In this document: in pieces, positions 1 to 6,261 of the stretch
Layout of the letters: every line of letters starts with the position of its first letter
Position numbering within the stretch: the first letter of the stretch is position 1
DNA from: JABMPO01 sp964539785
Lineage (GTDB): Bacteria > Fidelibacterota > Marinisomatia > Marinisomatales > TCS56
Assembly: GCA_964539785.1 (NCBI GenBank)
Contig: CAZIJQ010000062.1
Coordinates: 1-12,726 of the forward strand
Reading direction: 5' to 3'
Length of the DNA: 12,726 nucleotides
Translations under genes and position numbers: made by a program
Notes under the pieces: model-generated
Told to the model about the DNA's origin: nothing
Databases searched by the model: none
Seen by the model: the letters and a program-made list of their open reading frames with translations, nothing else

Positions 1-43
1 ATCCACCTTCAAATTTACGCATATCTTCTTCGTGGAGAAACAT
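1..43 (-). CDS. 5' end of a further gene of the left-hand operon (partial)
   Basis: An ATG at 43-41 opens a frame that runs off the left edge of the window. Only 14 codons are visible, starting MFLHEEDMRKFEGG. An in-frame stop lies just upstream (55-53), so this ATG is the first possible start in the frame; a second ATG lies at codon 8. It begins 29 bases after the stop of the preceding gene on the same strand, which fits the same operon. No clear Shine-Dalgarno sequence is visible and the product cannot be recognised from so short a piece. Confidence 0.4.
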   Translation of the reverse strand, partial: MFLHEEDMRKFEGG

Positions 44-72
44 ATATACTAATTATGACACATTTCCAAACG

Positions 73-831
73 TTAATGGAATTGATGGGTTCCGCGTGAC
101 AGGGTATTAACCAGACGTATAAGCGTGGTATCCGGTAAATTGTATATTTTTCGATGGTGTGGTTTTAGGGTTTCAGATAAGGTTGGGAGTTGGATAGGGC
201 GACCCGCATATTCATTGGTGATCGATGAATGAATCAGCTTAGTGTCGTCTATCAGTTGTTTAATATACTGCTGTTTGGTCAACCATTCACTTCGTTTAAA
301 TTCGCTATTTTCCGGTATTATTTTAAGCATCCAACGCTGATCCGGAGGTAATTCCTGAAATTCTTTCAGATTGAATTGTGTGGTGACCGTCAGGAGCGGG
401 TTAATCTCTACCACTTTTCCGGCAAAGGGAATTAGGAGGTTCACCAGTCCGCCTGGTACGATCAACCAGGCAAAGCTGCTATTGACTTCTAACACACTGT
501 TAACGTCTTTGGTGATAATCTGACTGATATCATCCCAAAAAGTAAAGAACAGATCATCCAGACCCATTATAACCAGCTGTCGGCCGATATGCTTGATCCA
601 GATATGGTTCGGATAATACTGTATGCCAGCTCGAAACGAATCAGCCTCGGGCGAATTTATGTTGATCGCTACTGTCCTTGATCGTTTTGGGTACTCGCTT
701 TTCGATTTCTCATCAGGCTTAGTGATTCGGGAATGGAAATCGCAGACGTCGCAGTTGTAGTTAAGTTGACATAATTGATAATCCACTACGCCTGCCTCCA
801 TCCAGATGCACTTGACATTTTTTTCAATCAT
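73..831 (-). CDS. Soluble GcvH-like protein with N-terminal cysteine motif
   Basis: This 252-residue protein has no signal peptide or membrane segment, so it is probably cytoplasmic. The N-terminus has a cysteine motif, C8-x-W-M-x-AGVVDY-x-L-C21-x5-C27-x2-C30, of a kind I recall in GcvH-like proteins of anaerobic bacteria; it could bind a metal or cluster. Residues about 70-175 follow the GcvH hammerhead pattern: YYPNHIW (72-78), MGLDDLF (89-95), then IPFAG (134-138) followed by VVEINP. Where true H protein has the lipoyl-lysine of ESVKA, this protein has glycine (about G127), so lipoylation is not expected. The C-terminal 75 residues resemble nothing I know. It lies 28 bases after another GcvH-like gene and is the third of its kind in the operon. 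The fold is inferred by eye from spacing of conserved positions; the function is unknown. Confidence 0.75.
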   Translation of the reverse strand: MIEKNVKCIWMEAGVVDYQLCQLNYNCDVCDFHSRITKPDEKSKSEYPKRSRTVAININSPEADSFRAGIQYYPNHIWIKHIGRQLVIMGLDDLFFTFWDDISQIITKDVNSVLEVNSSFAWLIVPGGLVNLLIPFAGKVVEINPLLTVTTQFNLKEFQELPPDQRWMLKIIPENSEFKRSEWLTKQQYIKQLIDDTKLIHSSITNEYAGRPIQLPTLSETLKPHHRKIYNLPDTTLIRLVNTLSRGTHQFH

Positions 832-859
832 GATTTTTCTGCTGAAAAGTTTGTGTCAG

Positions 860-1579
860 TCACTCAATTTTATTAGCATCGATGAATTCAGCCTGAAACT
901 CTTCCCAGATATCCTCAGGCATTTGCCGGAGAGCCTGTTCCATAAGTTCACCACCATCCTGGAGGATTACCAATTCAGGGTTGTATCCGTATTTTTGGGT
1001 GGAAAAGGCAAAGAAATCTTTCAGGCGATCAAATTCCTTTCGAATCCAATCCTCCGCCTTTTGCGCGAACAGCAACTTCTGCATATCCCGTGTCCAGTTT
1101 TCCGGTTCGACCCTATAAAGCCAGCCCAGATCATAAAGATTATCACCAGATTCGCCCGGTTTTGAATTGCGTTGTTTGATTACACCGGAGATAGGAGAAT
1201 ATACCTTTAATTGTTTACCATCCTGTTCCAGGACACTCATCACATCCCCGCGATTGATGACTTCACCAGGTTGGCGGACCTTACTGTATTTAATTTGGCC
1301 GGTTGTTGACAGCAGAAAATTATCCACTCCGATCCGTGCGGCTCCAGATGGTTCCAGGAAAGCCCAGGAGTGGGTTGGATCCAGAAAGATACCTTTGGGA
1401 ATACTTTCGGCGATCCGATTAATCGCTGATTGGATTGTAGTAAAACCAATCGCCGGAACCAGCTTGCCAGGTGCATTCAGATATCTCCAGAAAGGTATGA
1501 TAAGCAGTAGAAAACTAATTACGATTAAGTATTCAACTCCCTTTGTGGAAAATATATCGATGTGAATAAACTCTTCCAT
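860..1579 (-). CDS. Membrane-anchored GcvH-like protein (copy next to nrfD)
   Basis: The protein has 239 residues. One hydrophobic helix (about 16-32) is followed by basic residues, which by the positive-inside rule puts the soluble part in the cytoplasm. Residues 63-160 resemble the H protein of glycine cleavage: THSWAFLEPSG (69-79), RIGVDNFL (82-89), YSPISG (127-132) and LGWLYRVEP (151-159). The lipoyl-lysine position is G121 in EQDGK, with lysine one place later, so normal lipoylation is doubtful. A C-terminal extension (about 165-235) has RLKDFFAF (185-192) and ILQDGGE (205-211), shared with the paralogue at 3805-4488. An AAGAGGT ribosome site precedes the ATG, and the gene starts 10 bases after the nrfD-like stop. 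It is therefore likely a partner of that membrane protein. Known H proteins carry aminomethyl groups; here a structural or regulatory role is inferred. Confidence 0.8.
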   Translation of the reverse strand: MEEFIHIDIFSTKGVEYLIVISFLLLIIPFWRYLNAPGKLVPAIGFTTIQSAINRIAESIPKGIFLDPTHSWAFLEPSGAARIGVDNFLLSTTGQIKYSKVRQPGEVINRGDVMSVLEQDGKQLKVYSPISGVIKQRNSKPGESGDNLYDLGWLYRVEPENWTRDMQKLLFAQKAEDWIRKEFDRLKDFFAFSTQKYGYNPELVILQDGGELMEQALRQMPEDIWEEFQAEFIDANKIE

Positions 1580-1589
1580 GTTTTACCTC

Positions 1590-2834
1590 TTAATCATTCT
1601 TTGAATTGATAATATTGTTGCCGGAACCAACTTTGTTCAAAACCGGCAAGCGGTTGATAATCCAGCGGAAAACCCATATTTCAATGAAAATAATCGTCAT
1701 GGTCACTACTATTTCCATCCAGGTTGGCACATAGCGCACCACTGCATCCCAATGGAATCCGATTACTGTCACGTTCAGGCGATTAAGAATAATGCCAATC
1801 AGGGTTAGCACGGAGGCCAGTTTAACCAGGGCCAGATTTTTCTGCTTGATACTGCTGATGAACAGGATCATGGGCAGTAAGACGAAGCCTACTATCTCCA
1901 GTAAATACCAATACCCAAACCTTGTAGATAGCAAGGCCCAGTGTTGATCATGGACTAAAATCAGAATTTTGAGAAAGAGATAGGCGAAAATCGCCCCGGC
2001 ACAGACTTTGGCCATCCCGAATAACAAGTCATCATGTTTCTTGTGATCATCTTCGGATACTCTATTGGAGAACACCCGGAAAGTTATGGAACCCTCAAAG
2101 ATTACCATTGACAGTCCGGCAAAGATGCTGGATACAAAGAATAGCACCGGAATGAATTCGGTGTACCACAGGGGATGGATCTTATCCTTGGCCATCAGGT
2201 ATAGGGCTCCCAGTCCGGATTGGTGCAGGGTTGACAGTGTGATACCGAATATTACCGCCCCGACTGTCAGACTTTTCAGAATCCGCCTGACCCTTTCCAT
2301 ACCCAGCCATTCGGCGATTGCCGGGGAGAATTCAATTAAGGTGGCAAACATGTATAACATGAAATGCCAGGCTACCAGGAATAATACGCTGCTGGTACCG
2401 AATGAATTTCCAATGATTGGATTGATTACATTCCAGGGACGACCCAGATCGAGCAATAATGCACCGGCATAGAACAGATAAGCCAGAAATCCGTTCAAGA
2501 CAGTTACCCGTACAATCGGTTGATATTTCTTAATATTCAGTATATAGACCATAAAGGTCAAAACATAAGCACCTCCAGCAAAGGCTACGCCGGTGACTAC
2601 ATCAAAACCGATCCATAAACCCCAGGGAACGGATTGGGACAAATTGGTCACTGACCCCAATCCTTTCCAGAAACGGATAAAGATGATGATCAGTCCAAGA
2701 ATTATCACCGGGATGGAAATCAAGTTGAAAGGAGTAAGCAGTTTACCTTTGGGTTTTAATTCACTCAACAGAAACCGGCCCATGCGGCGGGCTGGAGCTA
2801 CATCAGTGATGATGGTAGTGTCAGCTTGGTTCAT
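1590..2834 (-). CDS. NrfD/HybB-family integral membrane protein
   Basis: At 414 residues it has ten strongly hydrophobic stretches (about 39-57, 69-99, 110-130, 148-170, 187-215, 224-248, 270-297, 306-330, 335-358, 370-392), the count expected for the HybB branch of the NrfD family. The segment SVPWGLWIGFDVVTGVAFAG in the second helix is typical of HybB. The family binds no haem; it forms the quinone-interacting membrane subunit that takes electrons from, or gives them to, a periplasmic ferredoxin-like subunit. Its ATG overlaps the stop of the ferredoxin gene in an ATGA arrangement, which implies translational coupling and a stoichiometric complex. Unlike classical hyb operons, no hydrogenase subunit is adjacent; GcvH-like genes take those places. 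The hydrogenase in this window has its own cytochrome b, so this may be a separate complex. Confidence 0.9.
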   Translation of the reverse strand: MNQADTTIITDVAPARRMGRFLLSELKPKGKLLTPFNLISIPVIILGLIIIFIRFWKGLGSVTNLSQSVPWGLWIGFDVVTGVAFAGGAYVLTFMVYILNIKKYQPIVRVTVLNGFLAYLFYAGALLLDLGRPWNVINPIIGNSFGTSSVLFLVAWHFMLYMFATLIEFSPAIAEWLGMERVRRILKSLTVGAVIFGITLSTLHQSGLGALYLMAKDKIHPLWYTEFIPVLFFVSSIFAGLSMVIFEGSITFRVFSNRVSEDDHKKHDDLLFGMAKVCAGAIFAYLFLKILILVHDQHWALLSTRFGYWYLLEIVGFVLLPMILFISSIKQKNLALVKLASVLTLIGIILNRLNVTVIGFHWDAVVRYVPTWMEIVVTMTIIFIEIWVFRWIINRLPVLNKVGSGNNIINSKND

Positions 2835-3694
2835 GATATTTTCCCCTGGTCTTCAGATTCATCATTTTTAGTCGATTTATACAATCCCAGTAGCATCATT
2901 GGCCACAAAACAAAAATGGAAGGTACGCTATATAAAAATCCCTTGGTTAACTCAGGGTAGGATTCTTTTTGAATATCCGTTTTGAAGCCCAGTTCATCGA
3001 AAGGTACGGCCGACAGGTAAAGTACCCCGGTTCCACCAGCTTCTTTCTCTCCATAGATATAGTCATGATATTGGTCAGGCGCGGTGCTGATCCTTCGTCG
3101 GGCTTCAGTCAGGAGTTCCCGCCGGGTTCCAAACAGGATTGCATCGTTGGGACAATTCTCCACACAAGCAGGAAGTTCGCCTTCCTGCTGACGTGACCAG
3201 CACATAGTGCATTTTCGAATACTGGGAATTGGGCTGTCGTATTCAAATTTGGGAATTTCGAAGGGACAGGACACCATACAGTAGCGGCAGCCCATACATT
3301 TATCTTCATTCCAGACCACTGGTCCATCGTCCGTTTTATTCATCGCCTTAGTCAGGCAAGCCGCCGCACAGGCCGGTTGATTACAATGAAAACATTGTTT
3401 TTTCACGAAGATTTCACCTTGAGAAGTATCATAGCAATTAACCACGGTCAGCTGCTCAGTGGTCAGGGCGCGGTTTATGCCAACTTCAGGATAATCTTCC
3501 GGTTCCGATAGATTATTAGCTTCGGCACAAGCGAATTCACAGGCCTGGCAGCCTTCACACAGAGTGGTATCAATCAAGATGCCGTCCATCTCTACAGTTG
3601 GTTTAGCTGTTTTCGCTTTGAGGGACTTGACGCCGAGCATGCTGGTTCCCGTAACACCCAAAGTTTTTATAAAATTCCTTCTATTTATACTCAT
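2831..3694 (-). CDS. Tat-exported 16-cysteine ferredoxin subunit (HybA-like)
   Basis: The N-terminus holds a twin-arginine signal, RRNFIK (5-10), followed by a weakly hydrophobic stretch. Sixteen cysteines form four [4Fe-4S] sites: C46/49/52/56, C101/104/109/113, C133/136/139/143 and C162/165/177/181. A hydrophobic segment near the C-terminus (about 252-272) should anchor it to the membrane, as in HybA. The expected role is to carry electrons on the outer face of the membrane to or from the NrfD-like partner whose gene overlaps by 4 bases. An AGGAGAT ribosome site lies just before the ATG and falls inside a 24-codon ORF whose TAA overlaps this start (TAATG). At 287 residues it is shorter than the E. 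coli HybA I remember (about 328). The electron donor or acceptor cannot be told from the sequence. Confidence 0.9.
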   Translation of the reverse strand: MSINRRNFIKTLGVTGTSMLGVKSLKAKTAKPTVEMDGILIDTTLCEGCQACEFACAEANNLSEPEDYPEVGINRALTTEQLTVVNCYDTSQGEIFVKKQCFHCNQPACAAACLTKAMNKTDDGPVVWNEDKCMGCRYCMVSCPFEIPKFEYDSPIPSIRKCTMCWSRQQEGELPACVENCPNDAILFGTRRELLTEARRRISTAPDQYHDYIYGEKEAGGTGVLYLSAVPFDELGFKTDIQKESYPELTKGFLYSVPSIFVLWPMMLLGLYKSTKNDESEDQGKIS

Positions 3695-3768
3695 TAGTTA
3701 GATATCTCCTGTTGTCCCAACTGAATAATATGCCAATACTGACGATAAGCCTGCTGGGTTTTATTCAT
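3694..3768 (-). CDS. 24-codon small ORF coupled to the ferredoxin gene
   Basis: Between the first GcvH-like gene and the ferredoxin gene there is an ATG-started frame of 24 codons, beginning MNKTQQAYRQYWHIIQLGQQ. Its TAA shares one base with the ferredoxin ATG (TAATG). The next in-frame stop lies only eight codons upstream, so this ATG is the only start. The peptide is rich in glutamine and aromatic residues and has no membrane segment. No convincing ribosome site precedes it. It may be a genuine small subunit or a translational-coupling leader, or chance. The exact stop/start overlap favours translation; I recognise no family. Confidence 0.35.
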   Translation of the reverse strand: MNKTQQAYRQYWHIIQLGQQEISN

Positions 3769-3804
3769 AAGTACGATTTGGTATTATTTAGATGGTCAAT
3801 GTGA

Positions 3805-4488
3805 TTAGTCTAAAAAATCTGACTGGAATTTCTGCCAGGTTTCTGTATTGGAATATTCCAGAACTTTTTCAGCAATCTCACCACCATCTTGCAATATTGT
3901 TGCATAGTTGCCAGGTGTTTCATCGTCGCTCATTAAAAACGCGAAAAACTCTTTTAAACGGGCGAATTCTTTTTCCATCCATTTGGATGCCGAGCTGCCT
4001 AAAAATAGATTTTTTGTGTCGTTTTCCCAATCTGTCGGTTCTAATTCATAAATCCAGCGATCTTTATAAGACAGACCAAGTGCTTTTTGTGGGCTATTTA
4101 AAATATTGGGATTGATTTGCCTTAATTTTCCTGATATTGGAGAAGCGATCGTAAGTTTTTTATCATCCTGCTCAACTTCAAATAATACATCATTCTGTTT
4201 TAATGTATCCTTTTGCCCGATAGTGGTAATTCTGGCAACCTTGCCAATGATATGTTTCAGGAAATCATCCAGACCAACCCGGATCATGCCGGTCTCCATC
4301 AGATAAGCCCAGGCATGTGATTTGCCTAGATAAATCCCTTTGGGTACAAACACCTTGTTTTGTTTAAGCTGATATGATTCTTGACGGACGATTGGATTTT
4401 GCTCAATCACTCGTTTTTTATGTTGATTGCGGTAATATTCGATGCTGAAACAGGCTAAGACGAATAATACCAGTATGATAATACTCAT
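3805..4488 (-). CDS. Membrane-anchored GcvH-like protein (first gene of operon)
   Basis: This 227-residue protein starts with a transmembrane helix (about 2-17) followed by RNQHKKR, which predicts a cytoplasmic C-terminal domain. Residues 50-152 follow the GcvH pattern: SHAWAYLMETG (57-67), RVGLDDFL (70-77), ASPISG (115-120), then INP and RWIYELEP. The canonical lipoyl-lysine position is D109 in EQDDK, with a lysine one residue later. The C-terminal extension shares FARLKEFFAF (175-184), ILQDGGE (198-204) and a W..FQ.DF ending with the paralogue at 860-1579. This extension is not part of classical H proteins, which are about 125-130 residues long. AGGAAG before the ATG is a good ribosome site. 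A sigma-54-like element sits about 35 bases upstream, so this gene probably heads the operon. Function is inferred from its ferredoxin and NrfD-like neighbours. Confidence 0.8.
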   Translation of the reverse strand: MSIIILVLFVLACFSIEYYRNQHKKRVIEQNPIVRQESYQLKQNKVFVPKGIYLGKSHAWAYLMETGMIRVGLDDFLKHIIGKVARITTIGQKDTLKQNDVLFEVEQDDKKLTIASPISGKLRQINPNILNSPQKALGLSYKDRWIYELEPTDWENDTKNLFLGSSASKWMEKEFARLKEFFAFLMSDDETPGNYATILQDGGEIAEKVLEYSNTETWQKFQSDFLD

Positions 4489-4522
4489 GATATTCTTCCT
4501 ATTTTTTTCCTAATATATACTT

Positions 4523-4538
4523 TACAATCTGCGTGCCA
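4523..4538 (-). promoter_or_regulatory. Sigma-54-like (-24/-12) promoter for the GcvH/ferredoxin/NrfD operon
   Basis: Read on the minus strand the sequence is TGGCACG, four bases (CAGA), then TTGTA. This matches the -24/-12 consensus TGGCACG-N4-TTGCA except for T in place of C in the -12 GC pair. Spacing is exact. A transcript starting about 12 bases downstream would have a leader of some 24 bases carrying the AGGAAG ribosome site, a plausible layout. The -12 mismatch hits an important base, so the call is tentative. Confidence 0.45.
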
Positions 4539-4611
4539 TTCAAAAGCACTATTTGTAAATGCTATATTAATACCAGTTTGCATGGGAATTATAAAACATT
4601 GTTTTTTAGAG

Positions 4612-4634
4612 AAGTGTTGATAATCACTACACTT
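4612..4634. promoter_or_regulatory. Inverted repeat upstream of the GcvH-like operon
   Basis: AAGTGT and ACACTT are exact inverted halves separated by 11 bases (centre 4623), about 100 bases upstream of the predicted start of transcription. That is a usual place for an enhancer-binding protein that works with sigma-54. Within the dyad, TGATAAT-C-ACTACAC also has a perfect left half of a Fur-type 7-1-7 box, so a Fur-family site is an alternative reading. Confidence 0.35.
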
Positions 4635-4719
4635 TTTAAATCATGCAATGATTAAAATAACTAAAGTTAACAGTTTATGAATGCCGTTGAGAAATTCCAC
4701 AGTGTAGAAATATTCAACA

Positions 4720-4828
4720 TATACGCGGAGAATGATAAAATAATTCAGATCTACCTTATTGCCCTACCAACAAAAACCGGGCATCCGGGACTTTCGCAAA
4801 GGTGAGTAGAATAAATTGAGCGGGTGGA
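4720..4828 (-). pseudogene. Possible decayed glycosyltransferase (GT4-type) fragment
   Basis: On the minus strand one short open stretch reads FAKVPDARFLLVGQ and then a stop (about 4757-4801). After that stop the same frame continues GRSEL, and some 19 codons further on another frame gives VEFLNGIHK. In group 1/GT4 glycosyltransferases a segment like 'A..P.a.LlivG.G....LE' is followed about 20 residues later by 'V.FlG.v', so order and spacing agree. The stop codon and frame change mean it cannot be functional. The signal is short and could be chance; it is a by-eye resemblance only. Confidence 0.25.
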
Positions 4829-4835
4829 TATAATT

Positions 4836-4876
4836 TTTACAAAATATAAAGATGCCATCCTTCGATGGATGGCATC
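4836..4876 (-). terminator. Intrinsic terminator after the superoxide dismutase gene
   Basis: GATGCCATCC (4851-4860) and GGATGGCATC (4867-4876) form a perfect 10-bp stem with a 6-base loop. Read leftward on the minus strand the hairpin is followed by TTTATATTTTG, a T-rich run. It lies 54 bases after the SOD stop and should end the PerR/peroxiredoxin/SOD transcript. Confidence 0.85.
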
Positions 4877-4930
4877 CCTGCAAAAAGTTATACTGTCAGG
4901 CCTACCTATATGATAAACCTGAAAATCAGG

Positions 4931-5518
4931 TTATACCAGATTTTCGGCTACAAAATCCCAGTTCACCAGATTCCAGAATGCTTTCAAGTAACTCGGACGT
5001 GCATTCCGATAATCTACATAATAAGCATGTTCCCACACATCACAAGTGAGCAGTGGTATATTTCTATATCCATCAGTCAGGGGGCTGCCGGCATTGGATG
5101 TATTGACAATTTCCAGTTTACCAGCTTTATTTTTTATCAACCAAGTCCAACCGGAACCGAAATTAGTGGCCGCAGAAGTGGTGAATTTTTCCTGAAATGA
5201 TTCAAATGAACCAAAAGCGTCGTCGATTGCTGTTGCCAGACTTCCACTTGGTTTTCCACCACCATTAGGACTGAGACAGTTCCAGTAGAAGCTATGGTTC
5301 CAGACTTGGGCGGCATTGTTAAATAAGCCACCGGCGGGAGCTTTTTTGATTATTTCTTCCAGAGTAAGATCAGCATACTCAGTGCCTTCTATCAGATTAT
5401 TTAGATTTGTTACGTAGGCATTATGGTGCTTGCCATAATGAAATTCGATTGTTTCTTTAGAAATATGGGGGGCCAATGAATCTGGTGCCCAGAGTAATTC
5501 AGGTAATGTGTGTTTCAT
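4931..5518 (-). CDS. sodB: Iron-type superoxide dismutase
   Basis: The enzyme turns superoxide into O2 and H2O2. With the chosen start it has 195 residues, normal for the Fe/Mn family. Metal ligands are H27, H75, D160 and H164, the last in DVWEHAYY (160-167). Q71 in NNAAQVWNHSFYW and the NAGSPL segment (142-147) mark the iron form; manganese enzymes have glycine at the first place and their key glutamine at the second. An ATG three codons upstream (5527) is unlikely to be the start because the AAAGGA ribosome site touches it, while its spacing to 5518 is normal. There is no signal peptide, so the enzyme is cytoplasmic. It is the last gene after PerR and a peroxiredoxin, the H2O2 produced being the substrate of the latter. 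A hairpin in the 86-bp gap upstream may reduce its share of read-through. Confidence 0.93.
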   Translation of the reverse strand: MKHTLPELLWAPDSLAPHISKETIEFHYGKHHNAYVTNLNNLIEGTEYADLTLEEIIKKAPAGGLFNNAAQVWNHSFYWNCLSPNGGGKPSGSLATAIDDAFGSFESFQEKFTTSAATNFGSGWTWLIKNKAGKLEIVNTSNAGSPLTDGYRNIPLLTCDVWEHAYYVDYRNARPSYLKAFWNLVNWDFVAENLV

Positions 5519-5561
5519 TCTGATCATCCTTTTATTTAATGGTGCAATTTAAAATATAGCA

Positions 5562-5585
5562 GGTCAAGGAGAAAATCCCTTGACC
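5562..5585 (-). terminator. Hairpin between peroxiredoxin and SOD genes, possibly an attenuator
   Basis: GGTCAAGG (5562-5569) and CCTTGACC (5578-5585) form a perfect 8-bp stem with an 8-base loop. On the minus strand it is followed by TGCTATATTTTAAATTG, only moderately T-rich. It may terminate partially after the peroxiredoxin gene or mark an mRNA processing site before the SOD gene. Confidence 0.5.
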
Positions 5586-5604
5586 CAGTGAATTGAGCCT
5601 TAAA

Positions 5605-6249
5605 TTATAATCCTTCAGCGTGATTGTTAAGATAACCGGCGACACCAGCGGCGGTCTCAGCCATGCCGTCTTCACCTTCCTGCCAGCCAGCCGGGCAAAC
5701 TTCGCCGTGATTCTGGTTAAATGACAGGGCATCAACCATTCGCAGCATTTCATCAATATTTCTGCCCAGAGGTAAATCATTGATTACCGCATGCCGGACA
5801 ACACCTTCTTCATCGATCAGGAATGAAGCACGCAGGGCAACTTCACCGCCTACGGTAGTATTGAATTCGCGATCATCGGTAGCGATAAATGCTTCTTCAG
5901 AATCCTTGAGAACATCATAAGCCCGGGCGATAGTTTTATCGAGGTCAGCTATAATCGGGTATTTTACATTGCCGATGCCACCTTTGTTAACAGTAGTATC
6001 TTTCCAGGCCCAGTGACTGTATTTTGAATCCACGGAACAGCCCAAAACTTGTACTCCGCGTTTCTCAAAATCGGCCAAACGATGATCGAATGCGATTATT
6101 TCAGTTGGGCAAACAAAAGTGAAATCCAATGGGTAAAAGAACAGGACTACTTTTTTCCCTTTATAATCGGACAATTTAATTTCTTTGAATGAATTATCGC
6201 CCATTATTGCTGTTGCTTTAAAATCTGGTGCTGATTTGGTTACTAACAT
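5605..6249 (-). CDS. Typical 2-Cys peroxiredoxin (AhpC/Prx1 class)
   Basis: It reduces H2O2 and organic peroxides in the cytoplasm using a cysteine pair. The peroxidatic C47 lies in FTFVCPTE, the resolving C185 in GEVCPAGW, and R140 is in VALRASFLID. At 214 residues it is slightly long for the class: about 17 extra residues (roughly 116-134) stand between the YDVL segment and ALR. A GGIG sequence (90-93) resembles the GGLG element of hyperoxidation-sensitive enzymes, but the C-terminal YF partner is absent (YL at 206-207). A GGAG ribosome site precedes the ATG, 12 bases after the perR stop, so the two are co-transcribed and the gene is probably derepressed by peroxide. The reductant (AhpF, thioredoxin or other) is not in the window. 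Confidence 0.93.
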   Translation of the reverse strand: MLVTKSAPDFKATAIMGDNSFKEIKLSDYKGKKVVLFFYPLDFTFVCPTEIIAFDHRLADFEKRGVQVLGCSVDSKYSHWAWKDTTVNKGGIGNVKYPIIADLDKTIARAYDVLKDSEEAFIATDDREFNTTVGGEVALRASFLIDEEGVVRHAVINDLPLGRNIDEMLRMVDALSFNQNHGEVCPAGWQEGEDGMAETAAGVAGYLNNHAEGL

Positions 6250-6261
6250 GTTTTCTCCAGT

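Larger units (their letters stand above)
4489..4930. other. 442-bp intergenic region between the SOD gene and the GcvH-like operon
   Basis: From right to left it holds an intrinsic terminator for the SOD operon (about 4836-4876), a stretch that may be a decayed glycosyltransferase fragment (about 4720-4828), an inverted repeat (4612-4634) and a sigma-54-like promoter (4523-4538) directed at the GcvH-like gene. A plus-strand frame of 42 codons (4677-4805) exists, but it has no ribosome site and lies opposite the possible gene remnant, so I do not annotate it. No tRNA-like fold was noticed. Confidence 0.6.

Noticed and set aside
806..1565. Plus-strand open frames opposite the GcvH-like gene
   Set aside because: They are the antisense of a well-supported gene with conserved motifs and have no recognisable content or ribosome site.
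2831..3694. Treating the ferredoxin and NrfD-like genes as part of the hydrogenase in this window
   Set aside because: The hydrogenase has its own cytochrome b and a complete operon; the ferredoxin/NrfD pair lies in a separate unit beyond a terminator and with its own predicted promoter.
860..4488. Annotating the GcvH-like genes as glycine cleavage H protein
   Set aside because: The lipoyl-lysine position is not lysine, two copies have a membrane anchor and an extra C-terminal part, and no glycine cleavage gene is nearby.
4677..4805. Plus-strand ORF of 42 codons in the intergenic region
   Set aside because: No ribosome site, no recognisable sequence, and it lies opposite a stretch whose minus-strand reading resembles a decayed gene.
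4931..5518. Manganese or cambialistic superoxide dismutase
   Set aside because: Q71 and the NAGSPL segment agree with the iron type; the manganese pattern is absent.
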